Counted from the first letter of the stretch, positions 1 through 10,031 are shown. The stretch is DNA of 64,000 nt from an uncultured Bacteroidota bacterium (GCA_913055635.1 CAJXLK010000010.1:40300-104299); one strand, 5' to 3'. Notes: generated from the sequence alone by a model not told the origin. Translations and numbers: made by a program.

Positions 1-1953
1 AGAAAAGAGCAAACCCTGCGGTTGAATTTAAGGGGGACAAATCTAGATATAGATGAATTACAGGTTTATATTCCGTGGAACTTAAAGCAGAAGTTGAAAC
101 CTGTAGTGGTGCACCAGGGACAGCTGGATTTTTATGCCAAAATACAAGGCCCTGTTAATGAAGGCAGACCCAATGTTCAGGCGGACTTTAGCTTAAACAA
201 CGGCCAGGTTACCCTTCATCGCGATGACATTGAGCTGGATCACATCTCATTAAGCGGTTATCTCTCCAACGGGCGGTATAAGAATGCGGAAACATCCGAG
301 GTATCGTTCAACAACATCTATGCGGAAATGAAGCGCAATACCCTGGAGGGAAATCTTAAAATTACTGATTTCAAAGATCCTCAGATAATTTCTGAGGGTC
401 ATTTGAAGTTGTATCCCAGGGATATGGACGTTCTTTTTCCGGATCGGCCGGTTTGGCAAAAAATGCGGGGTTGGGTGAACGTACGCTACAAATACAGCGA
501 TGCCCTGAGTGCCCTGTCTAACATCGATGAAAGCATTCAATATGGCAACCTCACCCTTGATGCCAACCTTAACGGGGTTGCGATCCAGGACGGGGGGTAT
601 CAATTGCAGGAGTTGAATGGATTTTTATACCTCAACCGCGATTTGCACCTGGATAGTGTAGAGTTGGTTCTGAACAACAACGCGATGGTGGTTGACGGTA
701 CCATCTATGGCATCCATCGCAACCTGAGCGATTCGACCAGCCCTTACCGCTTTGGTGGTGACCTCTACAGCCGGCGGCTGAACCTGAGAAGTTTATTTCA
801 TCACCCTGAAAATGCCGGCGATTCCCTTATAAACTTTCAGTTTCCCCGAAAGATGAAGGGAACCCTTGATTTTGCCATCGGACAACTTGCCATGAAACGG
901 TTCCAGGCCCAAAAGGTGCAGGGACGCCTGCAGATCGGCCCCGATCACTTGAAACTGAATGACGTCGAATTGAACGCCTTTAGCGGTAAGGCCTTCTTTC
1001 AGGCAGATTTGAAAAGCCAGCCCGCTCCCCAGCCACCCCTCCTGCTCGATGCAAAATTTTTCCTCGAGCGGGTCAATATCCACCGGATTTTTCAATCCTT
1101 TAACAATTTTGGCCAGGATTACATCACTGCCCAAAATATACAGGGTGAACTCAGCGGCGAAATGACTTTTAACTCCCAGATGAACCACCATCTGCAGGTT
1201 CATAAAGAATCGGTCAGCAGTTTTAGCGATATTGTAGTTGATAATGGTGAATTGATTGATTTTGAGCCATTAATGTCTATATCCAATTTTGTGAACGTGG
1301 ATGAATTGCGCCACGTTACCTTTTCGCAGTTGTCCAATCAAATTACCATTAAAGATCAATTCGTTCGGATTCCGGAGATGCAGATCAATTCATCCTCCTA
1401 TGACATCCAGGTATCGGGTTACCATCGCTTCAACAACCGTTTTTCCTATGATGTAAGCTTGCTTCTTTCCCAGATTCTGTCAAAAAAAGCCCGGCAAACG
1501 GATCGTTATAGTTCGGAATTTGGCAACATCCAGGAGGACGGGGTAGGCCAAAGCCGCCTGTTTTTGAAGGTACATGGTACCCCTGAACAATATGCGATTG
1601 AATACAACAAGGAAGGCCTGCGTCAAAAGATCCGCTCTGATCTGCAGCGGGAAAAAGAGGAGTTAAAGCATATCCTGCACCAGGAATTTGGCTGGTTCGA
1701 AAAGGATACCGCCACTGGCAACCCTCCCGGAAGTCCGCAACAAAAGTTTAATATTCAATGGGAAGAAAGTACGGTATCTGAGGATGCGCTCAATCCCGAA
1801 GGCACGGATCCGTCGGGGCAAGCAGGTTCGCGAGGCCCCCGCCCGAAAGAGGAGAAGGAAAGCGAGGCTACGCCGGCCAATAAGAAAGGTGAGGCCACCG
1901 GCAAGCAAGATTCAGGTTTTATCATTAAATTTGAAGAAGATACCTTGAGGTGA
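1..1953 (+). CDS. AsmA-like C-terminal domain protein, 5' end outside the window
   Basis: The reading frame is open from base 1, so the gene begins upstream and at least 650 residues of its C-terminal part are present. The product looks like the AsmA/TamB-type envelope family: long runs of alternating beta-strand sequence, repeated layered segments, and a C-terminal block ending in a helical KEGLRQKIRSDLQREKEEL segment. AsmA-like proteins are inner-membrane-anchored periplasmic proteins implicated in lipid transport and outer-membrane homeostasis. The last ~80 residues are a polar Lys/Glu/Pro/Gly-rich tail, probably disordered. The family call rests on overall pattern, not a catalytic motif. 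The membrane anchor, expected at the N-terminus, is not visible. Confidence 0.7.
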   Translation, partial: RKEQTLRLNLRGTNLDIDELQVYIPWNLKQKLKPVVVHQGQLDFYAKIQGPVNEGRPNVQADFSLNNGQVTLHRDDIELDHISLSGYLSNGRYKNAETSEVSFNNIYAEMKRNTLEGNLKITDFKDPQIISEGHLKLYPRDMDVLFPDRPVWQKMRGWVNVRYKYSDALSALSNIDESIQYGNLTLDANLNGVAIQDGGYQLQELNGFLYLNRDLHLDSVELVLNNNAMVVDGTIYGIHRNLSDSTSPYRFGGDLYSRRLNLRSLFHHPENAGDSLINFQFPRKMKGTLDFAIGQLAMKRFQAQKVQGRLQIGPDHLKLNDVELNAFSGKAFFQADLKSQPAPQPPLLLDAKFFLERVNIHRIFQSFNNFGQDYITAQNIQGELSGEMTFNSQMNHHLQVHKESVSSFSDIVVDNGELIDFEPLMSISNFVNVDELRHVTFSQLSNQITIKDQFVRIPEMQINSSSYDIQVSGYHRFNNRFSYDVSLLLSQILSKKARQTDRYSSEFGNIQEDGVGQSRLFLKVHGTPEQYAIEYNKEGLRQKIRSDLQREKEELKHILHQEFGWFEKDTATGNPPGSPQQKFNIQWEESTVSEDALNPEGTDPSGQAGSRGPRPKEEKESEATPANKKGEATGKQDSGFIIKFEEDTLR

Positions 1954-2005
1954 CCCCGGCCGGATAAAATAAATGGCTGATGTCCCATTTTCCGGTTTAC
2001 CGGTT

Positions 2006-2024
2006 GCCCCGGGTGGGGCCTTTT
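2006..2024 (+). terminator. Weak terminator-like hairpin after the AsmA-like gene
   Basis: GCCCC, loop GGGT, GGGGC, followed by CTTTT. The stem is only 5 bp but GC-only. It lies 53 bases after the stop and before the histidine kinase gene. Confidence 0.35.
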
Positions 2025-2161
2025 AACCGGAATCGATCCCGATTGCGGAATGACCATCGGGGCCATAGGTCAACCCACTGGTTTTAGGATGGGAAGGTTC
2101 ATCCCAATAACGGGTGTTCACCCCTTGCCTTTGAGCGCACCAATGACAAACCCTGCTACCC

Positions 2162-3307
2162 ATGAATATATATCGCCGCAAACAACGCTGGAAAATTTTT
2201 TTAATGATTACTGCCCTGTTCATTGTAGTGGGCTCTTTTTGGTACACCAGCAATCTGACGCGTGAGCTGGCGCAGGAGGAGCGCAAAAAGGTGAAGCTTT
2301 GGGCCCGCGGGATGAAGGAACTTACTCAGACCCGCAACCTCGACAAGGATTACAGTTTCATCCTGGAGGTGATCAAGAACAATGAAACCGTGCCCATGAT
2401 CCTGACCGATTCGAATAAACGGATGATCTCCATGCGCAACGTTGAAGTCAGAGAAAACAACAAGGAAAAGATTGACCGGTTGATTGAGGAGATGAGCCAG
2501 CAGCACGAGCCCATTGAGATCAGTCTGCCTCAGGGCCGGCAATACATCTTTTACAAAGATTCCACACTGCTCAAGCGCCTTTCCTTTTTTCCGGTGATCC
2601 AGCTGGGGGTGGTGGGATTATTTCTGCTTATTTCCTATTATGCCTTCAGCACCTCACGTAAGGCTGAACAAAATCAGGTCTGGGTTGGTATGTCGAAGGA
2701 GACGGCCCATCAGCTGGGAACACCCACCACCAGCCTGCTTGCCAACCTGGAGTTGTTGCGGATGAAACTGAGCGATCAGACCATTGTCCGGGAGATAGAA
2801 AAAGACATCAACCGGCTGGAGAAAATTACCGAACGGTTTTCCAAGATTGGCTCCCAACCCACCCTTGAACGCCAACCCCTTTATCCTTTGTTGTCCAATG
2901 CCGTCTCTTACATCCGGTCCCGTGCCTCCAGCCGGGTTCAGTTTGACTTGCAGGCCCCCGACGGAAAAGACCTGACCGTGCCGTTGAACCAGTCGCTTTT
3001 TGAATGGGTCATCGAGAATCTGCTGAAAAATGCCATTGACAGCATGAACGGTGCAGGTACCATTGCCATTCGTATGTTTTTGAAAAACAGCCATGTGGTG
3101 ATTGATGTTTCGGATCAGGGCAAAGGCATCCCCAAATCAAAGCAAAAAACCATTTTCCGGCCGGGTTATACCACCAAAAAGCGGGGATGGGGCCTGGGCC
3201 TTTCCCTGGCCAAGCGGATCGTTGAACAGTACCATCGCGGCCGTATTTACATCCTGCATTCCGAGATTAACAAAGGCACCACCCTGCGGGTTATGCTGAA
3301 AGGCTGA
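2162..3307 (+). CDS. Membrane sensor histidine kinase (no HAMP domain)
   Basis: 381 residues. One membrane helix lies at about residues 12-29 and a second at about 142-162, enclosing a ~110-residue extracytoplasmic sensor region. The phosphoacceptor is His183 in KETAHQLGTPTTSL, an H-box variant with Gln-Leu-Gly-Thr-Pro common in Bacteroidota kinases. The ATPase part has the N-box ENLLKNAIDSM, the G1 box DQGKGIP and the G2 box GWGLGLSLAK, so it should be active. The second helix runs almost directly into the H-box, leaving no room for HAMP or PAS domains. No response regulator lies next to it. The nearest signalling genes are the two SpoIIE phosphatases on the opposite strand; a functional link is only inference. 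ATG start at 2162. Confidence 0.85.
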   Translation: MNIYRRKQRWKIFLMITALFIVVGSFWYTSNLTRELAQEERKKVKLWARGMKELTQTRNLDKDYSFILEVIKNNETVPMILTDSNKRMISMRNVEVRENNKEKIDRLIEEMSQQHEPIEISLPQGRQYIFYKDSTLLKRLSFFPVIQLGVVGLFLLISYYAFSTSRKAEQNQVWVGMSKETAHQLGTPTTSLLANLELLRMKLSDQTIVREIEKDINRLEKITERFSKIGSQPTLERQPLYPLLSNAVSYIRSRASSRVQFDLQAPDGKDLTVPLNQSLFEWVIENLLKNAIDSMNGAGTIAIRMFLKNSHVVIDVSDQGKGIPKSKQKTIFRPGYTTKKRGWGLGLSLAKRIVEQYHRGRIYILHSEINKGTTLRVMLKG

Positions 3308-3620
3308 TGGGTCATTTGGGGCCCCCTGAACCCTATAAAAAGGCATTGATGTTATTTCCACCCCTGGCTTCTCCAACAATCCTATGGAGCGCTTTGATGC
3401 CTTTTTGTACCTGGTTGTCTTGTTAAGCCCGGGCCCCTGGCCTCAACTATAACCCGAAAGTACTGATATTGAATCCCTGGCTTTTCCGATAACCCCAACG
3501 AAAGCCCTTGTGAAAGGGCCCACACCTCATTTTTATTCTTCCGCAGAAGCCGCCAGGACAAATCCCGGCGATATGCGGGCAGTCAGCTGTGGTGGAATAT
3601 TTGCCCGAAGGGGACTGCGG
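3308..3620. other. Convergent intergenic region with long-loop inverted repeats
   Basis: 313 bases between the convergent kinase and TPR-phosphatase genes; no plausible gene. AAAAAGGCAT at 3337-3346 pairs with ATGCCTTTTT at 3397-3406 (10 bp, 50-base loop). GCCCTT at 3504-3509 pairs with AAGGGC at 3514-3519. Either could end transcription between the two genes, but neither is a textbook terminator. Confidence 0.4.
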
Positions 3621-5993
3621 TCAGTTATTGGAAGAAGAGCCGTTGCCGCTGTATTTGAAGCCCAGCACCATGATGTCGTCGATTTGCCCCCATGAATCCA
3701 TCCAGTTGTTGAGGGTTTGTTCCAGGTTGTGCTTTTGCTTTTTCATGTTCTGGTGGTCATTATTGAGCAGTGTTTCTTTAAATTTCCGCTTACCGAATTT
3801 GGTACCCTGTTCGCCCCCGAATTGATCGGTAAAGCCGTCGGTGAAAAAGTAAAGCTGGTCATTGGGATGAAGTGGTTGTTCCTGAACGGTGAAGGGGGTT
3901 TCCTGATATACTGAATGCACGCCGATGGGCATGCGGTTGGCTTTCAAATCGATGAGCTCATTGTTGCGAATGATGTACATGGGGTTATAAGCCCCGCTGA
4001 AATAGAGCAGATGGCTCCGGGTATCAATAATGGCCAGGGCCATATCCATCCCGTCGCGCGAGCCCCGTTTTTTAACACTCTGATGAAGGGCATCAATCAG
4101 GTTCCGCCTGAGCTGGTTCAGGATTTCGCCGGGATCCAGCACCTTGTTTTGATTGATGATTTCATTGAGAAAGGCCACCCCGAGCATGCTCATAAAGGCT
4201 CCGGGCACACCATGACCGGTGCAGTCGGCCGCGACAATGATCACCTTCGAGTCGATCTGGTTGATCCAGTAAAAATCGCCACTAACAATGTTTTTGGGCT
4301 GATAAAAAATGAAATAATCGGGGAAGATTTTGCGAATGGTTTTTTCCTGGGGAAGCACCGCGCTTTGTATTCGGCTGGCATATTCGATGCTTTCGGTGAT
4401 GATCCGGTTTTGCCGGGCTATTTTATCGCGTTGTCGGGTGGCTGTATTTCTCTGGGCCTCGATTTCATCGCGTTGGTTTTCTATTTCCTGTTTTTGCCGG
4501 GCCAGTTTCTGGTTGGCCCGGACCTTGCCTTTGTAGCTTTTGTAAATCACGATCAGCAGGGCCAAAACCAGCACAAAACCGATTATAAAGGAATAGGTCA
4601 GGATGCGTTGCCTTTTCAGGCGGGCCTGCTGTATGGCTTCCTGCTTTTTCTGTTTGTACCGGAGGGCTTCCTGTTTTTGTTCAAATTCATATTGCATCTC
4701 CAGTTCTGATATGCGTTGGTTGTTCAGGCTGTCTTTCAGGGCAGCGTAGGTGGTATAATACGCAAGGGCCTTTTGGTGGTTATTGGATTGCCGGTAGGTT
4801 TGATACAGGTCGTGGTATATTTCCTTAATCTGTTCCCGTTGGTTTTGCTTGCGTGCCCGGGCAAGGGCCTGGCGGAAATAGTTGCGGGCCTGGCTGTGGT
4901 GGTCTCTTTGCATGTAGTTTTCTCCGATATGGCGGAGTATAGAGGGTATCTCAATCCGGTCGCCCATTTCCCTTTTCATGGAAAGCGAACGCTGAAGGTA
5001 ATCGAGGCTTTTTTGATAATCCTGCTGGTTAAGGTGGATCCGTCCCATGGTAAAGTAAGTGTTGGCAATGCCATAGCGGTTGCCGGTTTTCTTGTTGCGC
5101 TCAAGCACCCGCCTGGAGTATTCAAGGGCTTTATCGGGCTGGCCCGATTGGGAATAGATCAGGCTGTATTCTTTCAGGCACAGGGTGACTCCGGTCTCCA
5201 CCCCTTCATCCCGGGCAATCTGTTGATAAATATTCAGGGCCCGGTCCAGGTATTCCAGGGCCTTGTCGTAGGCTTCATTGAGCTTAAAAAGCCTTGAGAT
5301 GTTCAGGGCCGTCCAGGCCTTACCTTCCGGGTAGGAGGTTTCTTCATAGATCGAGAGGGCCTTCAGATGAAACTGAATGGCATCATTGTATTTGCCGAAG
5401 GTACGGTAGATGCTTCCGATATTGGTCAGGCTCCGGGCCACTTCCTTTTGGTTTTCAATTTTTCTGTTGATTTCCAGGGCTTTCTGATAATGTTCCAGTG
5501 CCTGGTTGAAATCGCCCTGGAGCTGGTAGGTGTTGCCGATGCGGTTCAAAGTCAGCGCCAGGGTCATCTGTTCATTGGTTTCGCGCGATAGTTGACGGGC
5601 CTTTTTCAAATACCGCATGGCCGAATCATAATGGTTGAGGTTGTAGTGGGCGTAGCCCAGATGATAGTAGCTTTCGGCCGTTCTGGGTTTAAAATCGCCC
5701 GAGCGACTGAGCCGAAGGGCTTCTTTGGCGTGGTTAATCGCTGTACGGGTGTCCCGGGCTGTTTCATATTTGGCCTTTTCCAGCAGCTGTTCAATTTTTT
5801 CCAGCGAATCCTGCCGGCGCCCCGACAGGCTGTCGGAGGCTGTCTCTTCGGCATGAAGATTGACCGGAGTCACCGGGAGCAGGAATATCAAACACAGGAC
5901 CAATGCAAGGCGGGATGAACAGAAAGACAAAAGAATGGCAAATGGATTGGTTCGGACCATAGGGCGGATTTGTTGGGTACAATACGGTATCAT
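3621..5993 (-). CDS. TPR-repeat, membrane-anchored SpoIIE-type PP2C serine phosphatase
   Basis: About 790 residues. An N-terminal signal-like hydrophobic stretch (LALVLCLIFLLPVTPV) is followed by many tetratricopeptide repeats to about residue 400, one membrane helix (about 465-485), a long charged coiled coil, and a C-terminal SpoIIE/PP2C domain. The metal-site signature DCTGHGVPGAFMSML and the GDFYWI segment are intact. Such proteins usually sense through periplasmic TPRs and dephosphorylate anti-sigma-factor antagonists or similar Ser-phosphoproteins in the cytoplasm. The longest frame begins at TTG 5996; ATG 5993 is next, and ATG 5960 directly before the signal-like segment is an equally good start. 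The C-terminal domain is clearly paralogous to that of the next gene, and both end in closely similar DDIMVLGFK/DDITVLGFQ motifs. Confidence 0.88.
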   Translation of the reverse strand: MIPYCTQQIRPMVRTNPFAILLSFCSSRLALVLCLIFLLPVTPVNLHAEETASDSLSGRRQDSLEKIEQLLEKAKYETARDTRTAINHAKEALRLSRSGDFKPRTAESYYHLGYAHYNLNHYDSAMRYLKKARQLSRETNEQMTLALTLNRIGNTYQLQGDFNQALEHYQKALEINRKIENQKEVARSLTNIGSIYRTFGKYNDAIQFHLKALSIYEETSYPEGKAWTALNISRLFKLNEAYDKALEYLDRALNIYQQIARDEGVETGVTLCLKEYSLIYSQSGQPDKALEYSRRVLERNKKTGNRYGIANTYFTMGRIHLNQQDYQKSLDYLQRSLSMKREMGDRIEIPSILRHIGENYMQRDHHSQARNYFRQALARARKQNQREQIKEIYHDLYQTYRQSNNHQKALAYYTTYAALKDSLNNQRISELEMQYEFEQKQEALRYKQKKQEAIQQARLKRQRILTYSFIIGFVLVLALLIVIYKSYKGKVRANQKLARQKQEIENQRDEIEAQRNTATRQRDKIARQNRIITESIEYASRIQSAVLPQEKTIRKIFPDYFIFYQPKNIVSGDFYWINQIDSKVIIVAADCTGHGVPGAFMSMLGVAFLNEIINQNKVLDPGEILNQLRRNLIDALHQSVKKRGSRDGMDMALAIIDTRSHLLYFSGAYNPMYIIRNNELIDLKANRMPIGVHSVYQETPFTVQEQPLHPNDQLYFFTDGFTDQFGGEQGTKFGKRKFKETLLNNDHQNMKKQKHNLEQTLNNWMDSWGQIDDIMVLGFKYSGNGSSSNN

Positions 5994-6110
5994 CAAAATG
6001 CTGGAGCAACCCGTATGAAAAAGGCCTGCAGCACCGATTCGTCCTACCTACAGGCATGATCATTATTCATACAGGTTCTTTATGTTTATGTTAATTTGGG
6101 CTTACCCGGG

Positions 6111-7616
6111 TTATACCTGGAATCCCAATACCGTGATGTCATCAATTTGCTGGTATTTATCGCTCAGCCACTCCTGCATGGTTTGTTCCAGGATTTGCTT
6201 CTGCTTCTGCATGGGCTTTTGGTGGTGTTCCAGGAGCATGCGTTTAAAGGGAACCAGTTTGAATTTTTTGCCTTTGGGTCCGCCAAACTGATCGATGTAG
6301 CCATCTGTGTAGAGATAGAAACGGTCTCCTTCGTTGTATGTGGTTTCCAGAATGGAAAACGGATGCATCTTATAATGAAAAGAGATGGGCATGCGGTCGC
6401 CCTTGAACTCGTATATCCTGGGCTCCTGTTCGTGTTGATGGTTGGGGATGTAGCACAGTGAATTGTTTGCTCCGGCGTATTTGAGCATCCCTTTTCCCGT
6501 GTCGATCTGAACGATGGCCATGTCCATCCCGTCACGCGTTTCATACAGGGTGCCTTTCTGGTGGAGCGCCCCGATGATGGCATCTCTCAGGCGGTTGAGG
6601 ATCTGATCGGGTTCGGTGATGCCTTCCTTGTTGACAATCTCATTGAGAAAGCTGGAGCCGAGCATAGTCATGAAAGCCCCTGGCACCCCATGACCGGTAC
6701 AGTCGGCCACGGTCATCACCAGTTTGCTGCCGGTCCATGCGGCCCAGTAAAAATCACCACTGACATGTTCACGGGGTTTGAACATCACAAAATGATCGCG
6801 CACATGAGGCGCCACCACCTCTTCATGGTTGATCAGGGCTACCTGGATCTTCTGGGCGTACAACAAGCTGTCCGTCAAGTCTTTGTGGACATCCTCCAGG
6901 GAGTTGACCTGGTTTTCTATTTGATGGCTCTTTTTGGTGAGCTCCGCATTTTTATGTTGGATCTGTTCATGGGCGTTTTTTAGGTCATCATAGGCATCGC
7001 TGAGCTTCTGGCTGGTGACGAAGTAATCGCCCATGAAATTGGTGATCCACACGTTAAAGGTGCTTAAGATGAGCAAAAAGATGGAGGTATACAGGCCTAC
7101 CATCACAAATTCACCCTGGGCCCAATAGAGGAGGGCATTAAGGATCAGGGCCAGTATGCCGCTGTATATAACCGTGCTTTTGCTAATTTTTAAAAGGCTC
7201 AGGCTGTTCACAAAAACGATCAGAAAAGAGATGATCAGGGTGAACTCCAGTTTGGTCAGAAGGATCTGTGGTTCTTCGACCATGACCACCGGCAGGGCGA
7301 TCAAAAAAACGATCATCAGATCAATGGTGGAGGTGGCGTATTTGATCCAGGAACGATACTTGCCCGATTTAATGGCCAGATGAAGCCCCACCATAAAAGG
7401 CAGCAACACCACAAACCCGATTAAGGCACGATAATGGCTCAGGGAAGCCACCAGCTGAATTTGCTTAAAAAAAATGGCCAACACATCCAACAGGGCCAGG
7501 AGCAATACAATTAAAAAGCGGAATTCATTGATGATGAATTCTACCTGCCGTTCTTTACTGAGAGAAGCAGATCTTGGGAAAGCATTCCGGGATATGTTTT
7601 GCAGGGATGCGTTCAT
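6111..7616 (-). CDS. Multi-pass membrane SpoIIE-type PP2C serine phosphatase
   Basis: 501 residues. The N-terminal ~200 residues hold about six membrane helices, followed by a coiled-coil linker (about 205-260, rich in Gln/Lys/Glu) and a SpoIIE/PP2C phosphatase domain with the intact DCTGHGVPGAFMTML metal-binding signature and GDFYWAAW. It lies 117 bases upstream of the TPR phosphatase on the same strand and the two may be co-transcribed. The phosphatase domains are closely similar while the sensor halves differ completely, which fits one duplicated output module attached to two inputs. No anti-sigma antagonist (STAS) or anti-sigma kinase gene lies nearby, so the substrate is unknown. ATG start at 7616. 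Confidence 0.88.
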   Translation of the reverse strand: MNASLQNISRNAFPRSASLSKERQVEFIINEFRFLIVLLLALLDVLAIFFKQIQLVASLSHYRALIGFVVLLPFMVGLHLAIKSGKYRSWIKYATSTIDLMIVFLIALPVVMVEEPQILLTKLEFTLIISFLIVFVNSLSLLKISKSTVIYSGILALILNALLYWAQGEFVMVGLYTSIFLLILSTFNVWITNFMGDYFVTSQKLSDAYDDLKNAHEQIQHKNAELTKKSHQIENQVNSLEDVHKDLTDSLLYAQKIQVALINHEEVVAPHVRDHFVMFKPREHVSGDFYWAAWTGSKLVMTVADCTGHGVPGAFMTMLGSSFLNEIVNKEGITEPDQILNRLRDAIIGALHQKGTLYETRDGMDMAIVQIDTGKGMLKYAGANNSLCYIPNHQHEQEPRIYEFKGDRMPISFHYKMHPFSILETTYNEGDRFYLYTDGYIDQFGGPKGKKFKLVPFKRMLLEHHQKPMQKQKQILEQTMQEWLSDKYQQIDDITVLGFQV

Positions 7617-7860
7617 ACAAAATTCAGGCTCAAAGCGAATTTATGAAAAATCATTGAAAGGTACGTCATTTTGGGGATAAAATTGAATTTCATTTATGAC
7701 AGGCCGGGTTTTTTTGATGATTTGCCCGATTATTTTGGTGATCAATACCTCGGATTTCATTAAAACCCTGAAATCACTGTTTTCAGTGAGCCCCTGTTCC
7801 TTTCCCCCAGATTTTCCCTTTCTTTTTCCCTTCCCTCTCGCCTCTTTTCCTCTCCATTTC

Positions 7861-8025
7861 CCTACTCCATACTCCCTACTCCGTACTCCCTACTTCTTCA
7901 TTCCCTACTCCTTACTTCTTCACTCCCTTACTCCCTACTCCCTTACTCCCTACTTCTTCACTCCTTACTCCCTACTTCTTCATTCCCTACTCCCTACTTC
8001 TTCACTCCCTACTTCTTCTTCCTCC
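7861..8025. repeat. Degenerate heptamer tandem array running into the tyrS 3' end
   Basis: Read on the minus strand this is a run of degenerate GGGAGTA units mixed with AAGAAGTA, over about 165 bases. The array contains the tyrS stop codon (7980-7982) and about the last 15 tyrS codons. On the plus strand it reads as CTCCCTAC/CTTCTTCA units and spawns a spurious proline/serine-rich ORF. A purine-rich tract (AGGAAAAGAGGCGAGAGGG on the minus strand) adjoins it at about 7820-7860. A small hairpin (TCACTG-TTTT-CAGTGA) lies at 7774-7789. Confidence 0.85.
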
Positions 8026-9320
8026 TTCTCGCTGACCTTAACAATGAAATAGTTTTTCTTTCCTTTCTGCACCAACAGGTATTTATCGTTCAACAGCCAT
8101 TCGGGGTCAATGGTTGTCTCGAGGCTTTGGACTTTGCCTTTATTGATGTTGAGGCCTCCCCCTTTGATCAGGCGTTTTACTTCGCCTTTGGATCCAAATA
8201 TCCCGGTTTCCTCGGCCAGCAGTTGCTGCACGCCGATGCCCTCTTTCATTTTGCCACGGGCTATTTCATGAACCGGCACGCCCTCAAATACGGAAAGAAA
8301 TGTTTGTTCATCAAGGGCCTGGAGTTCCTGACGGGTGGATTTGCCAAAGAGGATTTTGCTGGCGGCCACTGATTTATTGTATTCTTCCCGGGAGTGCACC
8401 ATGACAGTAACTTCTTCAGCCAGCTTTTGCTGAAGGATCCGGCGGTGTGGCTCAGCGCGGTGGGCCTGGATCAATTCGTCAATTTCTTCCCGCGAGAGGG
8501 TGGTAAAAATCCGAATGTGTTTTTCTGCATCTTCATCGCTGACATTGAGCCAGAACTGGTAAAACTTATAGGGTGAGGTGTAGGCCGGATCGAGCCATAT
8601 GTTGCCTTCCTCGGTTTTGCCGAATTTCCCCCCATCGGCTTTGGTTACCAGAGGACAGGTCAGGGCATAGGCCTCTCCTCCCAGTTTCCTGCGGATCAAT
8701 TCGGTGCCGGTGGTGATGTTGCCCCATTGATCCGATCCGCCCATCTGCAATTTGCAGTTCTTATCGCGGAACAGGTGATAAAAGTCGGTGGCCTGAACCA
8801 ACTGGTAGGTGAATTCCGTAAATGACATGCCCTGGACGGCATCTTCACCCAGACGTTTTTTGACCGAATCCTTTGACATCATGTAGTTGACCGTCACATG
8901 CTTACCAATGTCGCGGATGAATTCAAGGAACGAATAATTTTTTATCCAGTCGTAATTGTTGACCATTTCAGCGGCATGGGCATCTCCGGAATGAAAGTCC
9001 AGGAAGTTGGAGAGCTGTTTTTTGAGGGCGGCCTCATTGTAGCGGAGGGCTTGCTCATCCATCAGGTTGCGCTCCTTCGACTTGCCCGAGGGGTCGCCGA
9101 TCATACCGGTGGCCCCACCCAGCAACACAATGGGCTTGTGGCCTGCCCGCTGAAAATGTTTGAGCAACATCACCGAGGTCAGGTGGCCGATGTGCAACGA
9201 AGGGGCCGTCGGATCAATCCCTACATAGGCCGTGGTGATCTCTTTATTGAGCTGTTCTTCGGTTCCGGGCATGATGTTGTGCAGCATGCCCCGCCAGCGG
9301 AGTTCTTCTACAAAATTCAT
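7980..9320 (-). CDS. tyrS: Tyrosyl-tRNA synthetase
   Basis: Class I aminoacyl-tRNA synthetase charging tRNA-Tyr. The HIGH-type motif is PSLHIGHL, the KMSKS-type motif is KFGKTEEG as in bacterial TyrRS, and the C-terminal S4-like domain ([25 protein letters not shown]) is present. The frame can be read from TTG 9341, but ATG 9320 ([13 protein letters not shown]) matches the usual family start and lies downstream of a good -7 element. The family normally ends soon after the NYFIVKV segment. Here about 15 extra residues rich in Glu, Val, Gly and Ser ([12 protein letters not shown]) are encoded by the adjacent tandem repeat. The tail is probably harmless and disordered. Confidence 0.96.
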   Translation of the reverse strand: MNFVEELRWRGMLHNIMPGTEEQLNKEITTAYVGIDPTAPSLHIGHLTSVMLLKHFQRAGHKPIVLLGGATGMIGDPSGKSKERNLMDEQALRYNEAALKKQLSNFLDFHSGDAHAAEMVNNYDWIKNYSFLEFIRDIGKHVTVNYMMSKDSVKKRLGEDAVQGMSFTEFTYQLVQATDFYHLFRDKNCKLQMGGSDQWGNITTGTELIRRKLGGEAYALTCPLVTKADGGKFGKTEEGNIWLDPAYTSPYKFYQFWLNVSDEDAEKHIRIFTTLSREEIDELIQAHRAEPHRRILQQKLAEEVTVMVHSREEYNKSVAASKILFGKSTRQELQALDEQTFLSVFEGVPVHEIARGKMKEGIGVQQLLAEETGIFGSKGEVKRLIKGGGLNINKGKVQSLETTIDPEWLLNDKYLLVQKGKKNYFIVKVSEKEEEEVGSEEVGSRE

Positions 9321-9357
9321 AGCTATTTCAGTTTGGGGCAAAGTTAAAAATCGGGGG

Positions 9358-9365
9358 CAAATATA
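9358..9365 (-). promoter_or_regulatory. -7 promoter element for tyrS
   Basis: TATATTTG on the minus strand, an exact match to the Bacteroidetes TAnnTTTG -7 element, 38 bases upstream of ATG 9320. No good TTTG lies at the expected -33 position. Confidence 0.55.
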
Positions 9366-9395
9366 CGAACCTCCTTGAAAAGTAAATCTCCCGGT

Positions 9396-9926
9396 TTAAA
9401 GAGATTTTACTTGTTCTTCCTTTTCATCCAGTTCCTCTTTCAGGTCATCAAAGTGCAGGTAAGGAAAGATACTGGGGGCAAATTCTGACAATGGCCGGTA
9501 AAGCAGCGAATTTTCCTTTTTTTCTGGAGGCAGAAAATGGTATTTGTCGTTGGCCTTATTGACCAAAACAAGGATGATGCTGAGGATAAAAGCCGTCTTG
9601 GCTATGCCAAAAACCACCCCGGCCAGCCGGTTGATAAAGCCCAGGGCAATGGCCTGGATTAGCTTTTCAATGATCCGTGCCAGCAAATGTACCGCCACAA
9701 CTATTAGGATGAAGGTCAGGGCAAAAGACAATATGCTTAGATAATTCTGGGAGATGGAGAAATGTTCGGTTAACCATTCCGCAGTGAAATGGGAAAAATG
9801 GATGGCTCCATAAATCCCCAACAATAGCGCTGCCAGGGTCGAAAGCTGTAGAATGAAGCCCTTGCTGAAACCCCGGTAGGCACTCCAGATAAGCAGTACA
9901 ATAAATACCAGATCAAACCAGTTCAT
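9396..9926 (-). CDS. cvpA: CvpA family membrane protein
   Basis: 176 residues with four hydrophobic helices in the CvpA arrangement: N-terminal NWFDLVFIVLLIWSAYRGFSKGF (the family's diagnostic start), then helices near residues 27-45, 62-85 and 100-125, and a polar Glu/Lys-rich C-terminus. CvpA proteins are inner-membrane proteins first described in colicin V production and more widely linked to envelope function. Their biochemistry is poorly known. The gene lies 75 bases upstream of tyrS on the same strand, but tyrS has its own -7 element. ATG start at 9926. Confidence 0.88.
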   Translation of the reverse strand: MNWFDLVFIVLLIWSAYRGFSKGFILQLSTLAALLLGIYGAIHFSHFTAEWLTEHFSISQNYLSILSFALTFILIVVAVHLLARIIEKLIQAIALGFINRLAGVVFGIAKTAFILSIILVLVNKANDKYHFLPPEKKENSLLYRPLSEFAPSIFPYLHFDDLKEELDEKEEQVKSL

Positions 9927-10031
9927 AACCCATTTGTTTTGGGCCTAAAAATATAAAATTCTATGGTTTGCCATACCCTTTGACCTTACTTTTAACAGGC
10001 ATCCTGTGGTGGGATATTATCGCAACAGGAT

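Noticed and set aside
7696..8052. A 118-codon plus-strand ORF rich in Pro, Ser, Tyr and Leu
   Set aside because: It is driven by the tandem array at the tyrS 3' end and has no start context or family resemblance.
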